From Membranipora membranacea (lineage: Eukaryota > Bryozoa > Gymnolaemata > Cheilostomatida > Membraniporidae), in assembly GCA_914767715.1 (NCBI GenBank), contig OU612066.1, positions 4,777,001-4,841,000 of the forward strand: 64,000 nt of DNA, in the 5' to 3' direction. The notes beneath the pieces were generated by a model. That model was not told where the DNA came from. It saw only the letters and a list, made by a program, of their open reading frames with translations, and searched no databases. Below, one piece after another: positions 1-8,393 of the stretch. A program made the position numbers and the translations under genes. Each line of letters starts with the position of its first letter. Positions within the stretch are counted from its first letter, which is position 1.

Positions 1-40
1 GAATAGCCTAGTGGTAAAGTGTGCGACTTGTAATCATTAA
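1..40 (+). repeat. tRNA-like / SINE head, left half (split by insertion)
   Basis: The first bases read like a tRNA. A box-A match (TAGCCTAGTGG) lies at 4-14 and a 7-base anticodon-loop-like CTTGTAA at 27-33, giving anticodon TGT (threonine). The sequence then breaks off at a TTAA (37-40) where a transposon is inserted, and its T-arm side resumes at 422. The window starts inside the presumed acceptor stem, so the 5' end is missing. It could be a tRNA-derived SINE or a decayed tRNA-Thr gene; the imperfect T stem on the far side favours a SINE or pseudogene. The tRNA likeness is seen directly, but the SINE assignment is inference. Confidence 0.5.
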
Positions 41-417
41 AGGGCAACCAAGGTTTCGCAGCAATGCATTAATGGGTAGCAAATAATGTGCTGGGTAGCA
101 TCAGCTTTGTGCATTACGCGATGCAAAACTCAAAGTAGTTGCTGACTCTAAGCTGGGTAACACTTCAGTTTAGGGGAGGTTCCAAGACTTTGCTGTTATA
201 ATCATAGAGCACAGGCTAAATAATAACAGGAACAGGAAACTGCCATGTGGTATTCTCTTTTAGCTGAGTTTGAGTGCCTGATGGAAGAAATGTTTCACAA
301 GAATTCTGGCTGAATAATCATCCGAATTATATTTTGTCTTTTTCCCCATGCAGAAGGTGCAATCTGCTATTAATCAATGGCCATCAATGAGAAGTTGTTT
401 GAAACCTTGGTTGCACT
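41..417. mobile_element. 377-bp TTAA-flanked MITE-like element (piggyBac-type target site)
   Basis: The ends are 17-bp inverted repeats: AGGGCAACCAAGGTTTC at 41-57 and its complement with one mismatch at 401-417. Both sides carry TTAA (37-40 and 418-421), the target-site duplication typical of piggyBac-superfamily elements. There is no transposase frame inside, so this would be a non-autonomous element. Its removal rejoins a tRNA-like sequence across a single TTAA, which independently supports the boundaries. The superfamily assignment rests on TTAA and size alone. Confidence 0.7.
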
Positions 418-421
418 TTAA

Positions 422-490
422 GTTGTGAGTTCAAAACCCTCAGAGGGCAGCTTTTTCCCCAAAACTACTCATTTGTAGTGACTGAATGTG
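422..490 (+). repeat. tRNA-like / SINE head, right half
   Basis: This continues the tRNA-like sequence interrupted at position 40. A box-B-like AGTTCAAAACC at 428-438 contains a T-loop TTCAAAA (430-436), but the flanking stem has mismatches. The right limit is uncertain; the non-tRNA part of a SINE may extend further toward 560, where I see no recognisable tail. Confidence 0.45.
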
Positions 491-562
491 TGCCACAAAA
501 TTCAAAATTTTCAACAATCAGCATATCATATCTCTCTCACAGTCTTTCAAAATAAATAAAAC

Positions 563-715
563 ATGCCAAGAACCTCATACACCATTCAGCAGAAACTGGA
601 AGTATTGAGAACAGTTGAAAAGAATAACAACCTTGACAAGACTGCAAGGGAATTGAACATTAATAGACGCTTGATTCAAAGATGGAGAGCTTCCAAACAT
701 CAACTACAGATATGA
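563..715 (+). pseudogene. Pogo/CENP-B-like transposase N-terminal HTH fragment (50 aa)
   Basis: An ATG frame of 50 codons ends in TGA. It begins MPRTSYTIQQKLEVLRTVEK, continues with a segment containing TARELNINRRLIQRWR, and ends soon after. This is the pattern of the psq/Brinker/CENP-B N-terminal helix-turn-helix found at the start of pogo/Tigger-type transposases: a YxxxxKLEVL first helix, then a recognition helix with R..I..W. Full-length family members continue for several hundred residues with a CENP-B HTH and a DDE domain. None of that follows here, and terminal-repeat-like sequence begins immediately. I read it as an internally deleted, non-functional element; a domesticated single-domain protein is a less likely alternative. 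Confidence 0.65.
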
Positions 716-843
716 TTCACTTATAAGACACGGTGTCTTATAGCTGTGGGGTGTCTTATAACTAGAGCATTTTTATTTTTTCTGAGGGGGGTGATTCACT
801 TATAAGTCAGGTGACTTATAGGTGAGGTTTTACGGTAATACTG
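712..843. repeat. Palindrome-rich end of the pogo-like element
   Basis: Two perfect inverted repeats sit 60 bp apart: ATAAGACAC-G-GTGTCTTAT at 723-741 and ATAAGTCA-GG-TGACTTAT at 802-819. A third GTGTCTTATA copy is at 751-760. The block ends with GTTTTACGGTAATA. Motifs of the type CTTATAAGTC followed by TTTTACGGTA recur at the termini of pogo/Tigger-like elements in marine invertebrates (recalled, not searched). The exact end and target duplication could not be fixed. Confidence 0.5.
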
Positions 844-1076
844 CAAAGATTTTCATCACACTTTTCCATAACGTAATTTACTGCATCATTTTGCCAATTG
901 CTGCCCATATGTTTTCAATGTATTTTAGTTAATATACAAATAACCAAGTTAGAAACATGCGGTTTAAAAAAAAAAAATTGTATTTCTTAGCCCAGCTCAA
1001 TATGAGTAAACAAATAATCAGAAATGAACTCCAGCTTGTCAACAAATAATCTCAAAATCCTCAATGCTGTCTACAG
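844..1076. other. AT-rich intergenic or intronic sequence
   Basis: There is no feature beyond an A10 run near 967-976. The last 30 bases before 1077 end in TGTCTACAG, a plausible splice acceptor for the next feature. Confidence 0.5.
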
Positions 1077-1283
1077 ATAGGGGCCAGTTAGCAATGGAGT
1101 ATGATGTATATGCGCCATGTCTGGATGCACGAGATATGGTGCTACCTGCTGATAGACTCGCTGTTAGAAAGGATATGGGTGAGATGTTGTGTCAGATGAG
1201 AGATTACAATAACTGTCAGAAAAACAATGCGAGTGATTTTTACTTCCCACAGTTTCCTGACGGAGCTGTGTATCGGTGCAGAC
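1077..1283 (+). CDS. Candidate internal exon, cysteine-containing (unrecognised protein)
   Basis: The segment is open in one frame and bounded by an acceptor-like TGTCTACAG (ending 1076) and a strong donor GTAAGT at 1284-1289. Its 207 bp leave two leftover bases at the start and one at the end, so it is a symmetric phase 1-1 exon, the class common among shuffled extracellular modules. The encoded segment has four cysteines (in APCL, MLCQ, NNCQ and YRCR) and an N-glycosylation sequon NAS. I do not recognise the family. No partner exon was found upstream or downstream in the window, so it may be an isolated exon of a large gene with long introns, or a chance frame. A start at the in-frame ATG at 1064 is possible but not needed. 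Confidence 0.35.
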
Positions 1284-1289
1284 GTAAGT

Positions 1290-2018
1290 ACAATAATCAC
1301 ATTTAACTGTAGACACCCTTACGTGAGTATGCTATTTACTCAACATTGTGCGCGTAAGGTGAACATGTAGAACTTTAGCCACGTTTGCCAGTGGAATGTG
1401 GCAAAAGTACAGACTGGAGTTATGAATATCAAGTTTTTCTTTAAAAAGGCATTCACAAACACATCTATTATTAGTAAAATTTGGTAATACAAATATTTTT
1501 GTTTGAGATCGGATAAACCCTGTGATGTGTAGCCTTCTCAAGACTATGAAGAGAGGACTCTGCATTGTAGAAGCAAATTACCATTTGTAATAATGGAAAA
1601 GCACACAACAGCTGAACAAACAACCATGACTGGAACACCACACCCTCCGACCCTTCTGAAGCCACCATTACCACACCAACCTAATGTAAATTACCATTTA
1701 CAATGCTCATAAATATACCAAATGGATTACACCTGCTGAAAACAACATTACACCAGACGCTATTTTTGTAAAATTCAAGATCACTTTTATTTCGTGCTGT
1801 TTATTCTTACTCCTTGCTTTAATGCTCTCTGAAAATAAAATTGCTATTGTCACGCTAAACATGTTTGTTACTGGGCTGTCAGCAAATAGTTGAAATGTTC
1901 AAATATCGTTCACCAGTTATTACTGTGTTTATTATAGCAAACAGCACACACCTAAAATCTGAATAATAAAAATAAAAGAAGATTGTAGGATAGCTAACAG
2001 AACATCATATACAAGAAA
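1290..2018. other. No recognisable gene
   Basis: AT-rich DNA with only short open frames on the minus strand (1332-1565 and 1471-1674, overlapping in different frames) that have no recognisable domain. The stretch just before 2019 may be decayed LINE 5' sequence. Confidence 0.4.
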
Positions 2019-3173
2019 ATGTTTAAAGTGCTGACATATCACTCTGCTATGGATACATCCCCCAATGCAGTATTTGGGGACACCCTCGATTACTTCGGTG
2101 AAACATTAGCATCCTTGTGCAAGAGTCACCCGCTTGCAAAATTTGTAATTATAGGCAGGTTTGATCATCTTCCTGTTGAGGACATATGCTCTCCGCTTGG
2201 CATCGAAAAACTCATTAATCTTAGCACTAGAAATGATGCCAAGCTTGACTTAGTACTCACCAATATAGCAGAGTATCAAGCAGCGATACAACTAGCACCT
2301 ATTAGCAATAATGAGTATTGTTTTGTGTACGTTAAGAGTAATAACGCCATCAAGCCAAAACTACCAAGAGGATTGTAAATAAACATCGGAAAACCTAAGT
2401 GTTACTCGACTTGGCCAAGCAAAGTTGGGATGCTGTTCTAAGTAGAAGCTCCCCACCAAATAATAGATGAAATCATAGACCATCATTGTCCTTTAAAAAC
2501 TATGAAACTAAGATCAGACTGCCCAGGCTCGATGACGAGTCGTCTTCATGGCTTCATCCAACGTAGAGACAAAGAGTGCAGAAAGAAATACAAATCTACC
2601 TGGCATGGTGTTAGATCAAAGGTACAAAAATCTGTCAGAGCGGCTAAACGTGAACATCATCCAGAATACCAAACAATGGTGGGATACGCTAAAATCCATT
2701 ACCTAGCCTGCCGACCTTCAGCATCAGCGGCTACGCCCATCATTGACCGTATACCAATATGTCCTGAGAAGTTCAGTGACCGCCTTAACTTGTACTATGC
2801 CAGTGTTGGTGGAGATTTGACTGTATCACCGTAAACTAGCCACTACCATGCAAATGCTACACCCCTCAACCATCTCAGCCTGGGTGAAATAAAGATCCTA
2901 CTTAACAAACTAAACACCAGGAAATCAACATCAACCAAAAATTTTCCTACCTGGGCATCTGCTGAGGGCTCAGAAGATATCTGTGTACCCTTACAGGACA
3001 TAATAAACACAATACTCACAACATCAGAATTTCCACGTAATTGGAAACCTGCACAGATAAACCCTGATCCTAGACTCTCCTCTCCTACTCAGTATAAGGA
3101 CTATCGTCCCATCTCATTGCTGTTCCATCTTGGCAAGCTCTCAGAGGATGTAATAATAAATCAAACTAGAACC
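2019..3173 (+). pseudogene. Non-LTR retrotransposon, endonuclease end and RT N-terminal part (degenerate)
   Basis: One reading frame runs through this whole block, broken only by in-frame stops at 2376, near 2442 and at 2832. The first part (2019-2378) is the C-terminal half of an apurinic-type endonuclease: IIGRFDHLPVEDIC corresponds to the usual GDFN motif, followed by LDLVLTNI and then SNNEYC where SDH is normal, so catalytic positions have decayed. After a linker, 2880-3173 encodes the start of the reverse transcriptase, with LNTRKSTST, PLQDIINTIL and YKDYRPISLL, the conserved pre-catalytic block. It is non-functional. The domain order and motifs fit a CR1/Jockey/L2-like element, but the clade is not resolved. 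Confidence 0.85.
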
Positions 3174-3709
3174 GGCGTGGCTATATTCACAAGTGAATAT
3201 AAAGTCATACAACATATAATATATTAATAAAGCTGAACCAAAAGAACAGCAAACAATAAAAGATAGAAAAAAAAAGATTTCACGAGATTCACCAATTTAT
3301 TTTAGTTTCAATTCCAGGCAATTGCATCATCATCAATACTGGCTTCCTTTCTTGATAGTTTTTTTATAAATTAAAAGTAAACTAAAATTGATGATGTCAC
3401 CCAGATGAAGCCATTGATCACGCAATAAAACTTTTTTTCTACATAAGACCATTGAATGTGCTGTTGCTATATGCTGCCTGCTGCCAATAGTTATCATTAT
3501 ATCAAAATATTTTTTTGAAATTTCAAATGAACACATATGTATGAATACTATGTCCAATTTTGAAGAAATTCCATCTGGTAGTTCTTGACTTATAGAAGCT
3601 AGATGAAAGCTCTAAATTTGTTGCAAAATAATAAACTCAACCAAAACAAGAGTAATGCAACTTTGTTGTATGACTAATGAAAAGCAAAGTCTCAAAAATA
3701 GTTGTCTCT
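3174..3709. other. Foreign AT-rich segment interrupting the LINE
   Basis: RT homology stops after codons reading NQTRT (about 3173) and resumes at NQYAYQPN (about 3710), leaving about 535 bp with no coding similarity. I see no terminal inverted repeat or clear target duplication. Only a short stretch of RT (roughly 15-20 residues by comparison with relatives) seems missing. This could be an insertion with a small deletion, or an unrecognised nested element. Confidence 0.5.
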
Positions 3710-4754
3710 AACCAATACGCATACCAACCCAATGGAACTGTGGACGCATTTATACAGCTTTTTGACAACTCGCAGGGGTGGATTTTTCAAAAAATATTTT
3801 ACAGACTCCAGCCTTATCTCCTAGTCAAAAGATGAGAGGACACTGTTTTCATGAGAACATCACTGCACTTGTTGCTGATTTCCTGCAAGAACAACTTCTG
3901 ACTGTAAGATATTGCCTCGCCCAGTCGCCAAGCCATATACCATCAATGGTGGGAACACCACAAGGCACTAAACTGGGCCCAATACTTTGGGTTATCTACT
4001 GTAATGATATCAAAGCCCCCAGTTTTTCTCATGTCAAATATGCTGACGACGTCTTTTTATACAGCTGTATCTGATGTAAACAATTCTTGTGCTATTTTAC
4101 CAGCAATTGAAGCCACACAACGATGGTCTGAGGACATTTCAACGGTGCTGAATGCTAGCAAAACTATGGTAATGATTGCTTCACTATCTACCCATGCCAG
4201 TTTTTCTCATGCAGTAAATTTAAATAGAAAACTTTTTCTACCCCAGCCTTATGTAACATTTTTAGGAATTTATGTTGACCAAAAGCTGAGTTTTAACAAG
4301 CTGATTGATCACCTAGTCTCTAAATGCAACACTTATCTTTTTCTCACGCGTAAACTGCGGATTTTTTATATAACAAATATTAGATCTATTTTATGCTATG
4401 CTATGCCAGCGTTTTACACCTTTCTCTCTGATGGCAGCAAGGCAAGACTTGAGAGTATACGAAGATCAGCCTTTAGGGTTATCCTCCCTGAATTGTAATG
4501 TATGTATGCAATGTATACCTCTAAAATTACCTGAGCTAAATGATTTTTTATTTTCTCTTTTTTGTAAACATTTTGATACTATTTTAGATGATAAGTGCCA
4601 CCCGCTTCATCACAGGATTGTTTTTAACCAAAACTCAATGATATCATCTCAAAACAGATACAGATTCAGATCAAAACGTTGCCGAACAAACAAACGACAG
4701 TCAAGCTTTTTCAACTATTTTATGACTTTTTGTAACAACAAATTTTATATATAA
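3710..4754 (+). pseudogene. Non-LTR retrotransposon, RT catalytic and C-terminal parts (frameshifted)
   Basis: This continues the LINE in three frames. The first has AYQPNGTVDAFIQLFD (3716 onward). A frameshift near 3780 leads into VDFSK (RT motif A), GTPQGTKLGP and the catalytic YADD at 4039-4050. Another frameshift near 4070 leads to the thumb-like FLGIYVDQKLSF and SKARLESIRRSAFR. A last shift near 4495 gives the C-terminal RYRFRSKR region, which ends at a TAA at 4752-4754. The aspartates of YADD survive, but the frameshifts exclude a functional protein. No poly-A tail is seen; an AT-rich stretch follows. Confidence 0.85.
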
Positions 4755-4927
4755 GACCTAATATAAGAGCTATAACCAGCATACGATTTTCATCATCTCT
4801 GTCACGATAATGTATGTTCATAAAAATACAATTCATACAATTAATTCATTCAAGACAAATGACAAACATTACTAAAGCAAACCAACAAACAGCATAGATG
4901 ACAAAAGTTAGTAGTATAAGTAGTAGT
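4755..4927. other. AT-rich spacer, possible LINE 3' tail
   Basis: No gene. It begins with TATATATAAG-type sequence directly after the LINE stop, and AGTAGTA repeats lead up to the next element. Confidence 0.4.
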
Positions 4928-5623
4928 AATGGGGTTGTGTCAGGAGTTCTCCCTTATTATAGGGGGCGCTGAACAGATGGGACCATAAATTTACACTTTT
5001 TTATATAAGCCATCATTGGAGCAGATCACACTTTTTGGTCTGGCAGCCAGGGAAATCAAGATGAAAGCAAAATGAGGGTAATTAAATAGGCGGGTTATGC
5101 TGAACAATTTTATGGGACAAAAATTGACTGCGAATATAATTTGATATTTATTAGATTATATAATATAATAAATATATCATTAAAATAAAGAAAAATGATA
5201 ACTTTCCAGCTTTGAATTTTGAATATTATATAAATCCAACCTGAAAATATTGATTGCCGAAAAAAATTCAGAATAACATGTATATTTTTAAGTTACTGTA
5301 ATACAAAACAATTCAATAGTTAATACAATAACTTAAGATATATATAGATTTTGTTTTCAATAAAATTTAGCTGCATATTATAAGACATTTTCCTTCCTTA
5401 CACTGAATTTCATTGTGATTTATCAGGTTTTTATATCTTAATATATCATTATTTAATTTTTGGATTACCAAATAATTAGATCAATTTGTAGCTAGCTGTA
5501 ACTGCGGGGTTTTTAGAGCAAAAGATCTCATCTGCTTCCTTTATGGCTTATATATAACTTTGAAAAGTGAGGACTCATCTGTAAATAATCAAGGGAGATT
5601 ACTCCGAAAAACACAACCCCATT
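4928..5623. mobile_element. 696-bp non-autonomous DNA transposon with long terminal inverted repeats
   Basis: AATGGGGTTGTGT at 4928-4940 and ACACAACCCCATT at 5611-5623 are perfect 13-bp inverted repeats. The similarity continues inward, imperfectly, for about 110 bp: blocks TCTCCCTT, ACAGATG, ATATAAGCCAT and AGCAGAT occur in the same order at the left end and in the complement of the right end (about 5510-5623). The interior is AT-rich and noncoding. The target duplication is short or ambiguous (AT on either side), so the superfamily is undetermined. Confidence 0.7.
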
Positions 5624-6337
5624 CCTTTTCTATATTGCCAAACTTTCTTAGAAGCTGTAACAAATGTATATCTAATTTCTTCACCACGATATACCACTCA
5701 TTAGTGATTTGTCATTTTCAATGATGCATTGTAAAAAATCTTAGCCACCCTATTTTCAAATGAGGTTTTCCAACATGATGTGATCTGCAATAACTAAAAC
5801 ACTGCTGCTCAAATTTTCAAGATATTTAAATGCCAGCGCATAGCCACTAATGCACATAGCCACATTGGTTGTGACCAGGGTTGATCTACTTCAGTTGCTC
5901 TATTACCACTGGTCACAGCTATCATGAGCAGCATCAATGTCAAAGCAGGTAACATATCCAGATGCCTTTTTCCAAGATTTTTCATCATCATAATATGTTA
6001 CATTTAATATTGAGCTTTTGAAGGTCTCCAACCATTAACCATGTGATTATTTGGGTTATGTTCATATTGGCTGGTTAAATTAGATAAAATTAAATTATTT
6101 CACTAGAATGAGTTGGTGAGTTAGAGGTGCGAGGGCAGACATAATATATGTTGAGGATTAAAACACCAAATTTGAGCAAAAAATTCAGTTTTTAATATAT
6201 TTTCATAACTCATAATGACACATGACTTATGCTCAGTTGGTAACCAATAGGATCTCAACATGAATGGTGCATATAGTCATGAGGAAAAGGCGAACATCAC
6301 AGCCTTCATCAATTGAGGTACCTTTTTTGTACTAAAG
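5624..6337. other. No recognisable gene
   Basis: A 60-codon minus-strand frame (5809-5991) begins with a hydrophobic, signal-like stretch, but part of it is made by a local inverted repeat (GTGACCAG 5872-5879 with CTGGTCAC 5909-5916). I therefore do not call it a gene. The rest is AT-rich. The last 30 bases contain a pyrimidine tract and TACTAAAG, an acceptor for the next feature. Confidence 0.4.
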
Positions 6338-6509
6338 CTAGATATGGGTGTATTAGAGAAGCTGTCAAGGGGTCCCTATTTGATCAAATGCAATGAAAAT
6401 TTGTATAAGTATGTAAAAGGCTCTTTAGCACAACACGGTTTCAATGATTTGTCTTTATTGGTGAATTATGTAGGGGTCAATATTGGTAACAAGTTCTCTT
6501 CAATCCAGG
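6338..6509 (+). CDS. Candidate exon, unrecognised protein
   Basis: The frame is open between an acceptor-like CCTTTTTTGTACTAAAG (ending 6337) and a donor CAGG/GTAAGAT (GT at 6510). The 172 bp encode a sequence with MGVLEKLSRGPYLIKC near its start and VNYVGVNIGNKFSSIQG at its end. The frame stays open past the donor to 6652 with a less natural composition, which is consistent with intron. No domain is recognised and no neighbouring exon was identified. It may be a real exon or a chance frame. Confidence 0.3.
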
Positions 6510-7382
6510 GTAAGATATACCGAGGCCTAATGATACTCTTTACCAGAATCTCAAAGCCATTACCAGCACACCCAAGGAAACTGTCTGATCCCTTTTCGTT
6601 CTTTCTATACACACAAACAATACAGGTCACATCAATCGTACTCACAATTTGAAAATAAATGCTGACATTACAATTATTAATACTATCTTTCCTAGTTAGA
6701 TAATTATTTTATCATGAATATTATATCAATGCGGAACCAGCTATGTAGCAGCTTGTATAAAAAAGTAAATTAAATAGGACTACCACAAGCTGGACCGGAC
6801 CACAAAAAAATTACTTACAATAAATATATAAAAGGGTATACGAAGAATAATGTATTTATAAAAAAAATATTCATGAAAAATAATACGAAGAAAATCACCA
6901 ATTCAGCCTCAGCGCATCTTCATCCTCTTTCATTGATTTATATGAAGTCATATGCCTTAGAACTGCAATGTGTACAAAAATAACAGTTGTTGTCCTACTC
7001 AATGAGTGTGCGATTCCATGACACAGCAAAATATGGTTGTACATGTATGGTGCATGCGTGTATCATTGACTCATCATTTAGAATATTAATATTGGGCATG
7101 ATAATTTTAATTTAGAGCAGTCGGTTAGTGCAATGTAGTGTGACACAAAGACTAGATAGCATATTTGACACAAAAGCTATTGGCGTATTTTGTTTGGCGA
7201 TTTTTGTGATGTGTTCGTGTGGAGCTGTTAGGTTTGATGGTACTGTTCCAAAGGATTTTGCTCATCCTAAGAATCTTCTGATAATAAACAGCGCTCATGT
7301 CATGAAGTAACAGTGATACGTTTGGTAGAGCAAACTCTGACAAACTCTCCTCGTAGCAGTTGTTTTATATTTTAGACAATAA
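6510..7382. other. No recognisable gene
   Basis: AT-rich. A 60-codon plus frame at 7128-7310 contains one hydrophobic segment (GVFCLAIFVMCSCG). It overlaps an equally long minus frame, lacks splice signals and has no recognisable family, so I leave it uncalled. Confidence 0.35.
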
Positions 7383-7453
7383 CAAGTTGCATCGCACCTT
7401 CCCTGATCGCAATTATTAGAGATGCTGAATTCATGTTATGCTGCAAGACCCCC
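7383..7453 (+). repeat. Diverged direct repeat, copy 1
   Basis: It starts CAAGTTGCAT, contains CCCTGATCGCA and ends TGCAAGACCC. The same landmarks recur 117 bp downstream with scattered substitutions, so this is an old local duplication. Both copies are noncoding. Confidence 0.7.
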
Positions 7454-7499
7454 AAGAAAGTATTAATAAAAGACAATGATTTGTAGTTTTGGAGAACAT

Positions 7500-7568
7500 C
7501 AAGTTGCATACCACTCTCCCTGATCGCACTTATTTGAGTTGTTGAAATCATATTATGATGCAAGACCC
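7500..7568 (+). repeat. Diverged direct repeat, copy 2
   Basis: This is the partner of 7383-7453 with the same order of landmarks: CAAGTTGCAT, CTCCCTGATCGCA, ATGCAAGACCC. Confidence 0.7.
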
Positions 7569-7668
7569 AAAAACTAAAGACTTACTACAGCTGGTCTGGG
7601 CTATAGAGTCAACACCGTTTGAATCCTTAACATAAATATCATCAGAGGCAGGGTGCTGTCTCGAATTT

Positions 7669-7718
7669 ACTGCTTCCAGGAAGTGGGGGATATTCCCCCC
7701 ACCCTCCCTGGAAGCAGT
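7669..7718. other. Strong 50-nt stem-loop
   Basis: ACTGCTTCCAGG (7669-7680) pairs perfectly with CCTGGAAGCAGT (7707-7718). After a small internal loop (AA against CCTC), GTGGGGG (7683-7689) pairs with CCCCCAC (7696-7702) around a 6-base loop. Nineteen base pairs in 50 nt is far above background here. It could be the core of a small inverted-repeat element or an RNA hairpin; it is shorter than a typical miRNA precursor. Confidence 0.6.
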
Positions 7719-7968
7719 CATCAAATGAAATAAATACTCAAATTCGTAGTTCCTCACTCAATGTCTAACTTATGACAAAAATGTAAATTGAGGAGTTTTC
7801 TTCTCATCAATAATAGTCTGAAACGCTAAATCACAGTACAGTATGTTCATGTATATAACACACACTCCTCAGAGGAATGATTAGATAGTATTTATCTTTT
7901 CAGTGATGTTTTTCTTCTACGGCGGACAATTGACATGTAGTACATTATCACGGTCAAGTCCATATCTG

Positions 7969-8145
7969 TCAGTCGCAATGAATGACATCGCCAACATTGA
8001 GAGGGGCTTTTCTGGTGCACTTAGACTGGAAACCATAACCAACGTTGTTTAGCAAAGCCATCGACACTTTACCATCTTTCAGGTACATTTGGTAGCCAGT
8101 GGAGTTAACGATCACAAAGGTTTTTATTATTATTAAATTTTTACT
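7969..8145 (-). CDS. Coding-looking C-terminal segment, unrecognised (possible gene fragment)
   Basis: On the minus strand, an open stretch between in-frame stops ends at TGA 7969-7971. It has non-AT-biased, protein-like composition and contains VNSTGYQMYLKDGKVSM, then GYGFQSKC and LNVGDVIHCD at its C terminus. The first methionine inside it is at 8098, giving 42 residues. YLKDGKV followed by a LNxGxxIH-like ending is loosely reminiscent of laminin-G-type beta strands, but this is only an impression. No good splice acceptor fits the frame at its upstream side, so it may be a pseudogene piece. Confidence 0.35.
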   Translation of the reverse strand, partial: SKNLIIIKTFVIVNSTGYQMYLKDGKVSMALLNNVGYGFQSKCTRKAPLNVGDVIHCD

Positions 8146-8307
8146 TAACCTACGAGTGGGTGGTAAATTGGCATCGGTTTATTTTCATTTCTTGGTTCGA
8201 TAACAATGAAACGTTGAAACATGATATTACGATCAAAGTATCACAACAAATTTTGTTACTGCTGATATGATTTCAGATTATGTATTAGTAGGTCAACCTC
8301 TACATAC

Positions 8308-8393
8308 TTCAACTTAGCAGGAATTTCCAGCCTCACTTCAGCAGGAAGATGTGTAGCCATCAATGTAGCCATCAACGTTCTTAGATCAAAGTC
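8308..8393 (-). CDS. Candidate exon, unrecognised
   Basis: On the minus strand an acceptor CTGTTGCTGTAG directly precedes GACTTTGATC at 8393. The frame is open through a segment containing HLPAEVRLEIPAKL up to a donor-like GTATGT (complement of 8302-8307). Without splicing the frame would run on to a stop at 8256-8258. It includes an in-frame 12-bp tandem duplication (8353-8364 and 8365-8376) giving LMATLMAT. The 86-bp length does not phase directly with the 7969-8145 piece, so a common gene is not shown. Confidence 0.3.

Noticed and set aside
1332-1674. Two overlapping minus-strand frames
   Set aside because: Mutually overlapping, AT-driven and without protein-like composition.
5809-5991. 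60-codon minus-strand frame with a signal-peptide-like start
   Set aside because: Part of it derives from a local inverted repeat, no domain is recognisable, and no splice or promoter support exists.
7128-7310. 60-codon plus-strand frame with a hydrophobic stretch
   Set aside because: It overlaps an equally long minus frame and has no recognisable family or flanking signals.
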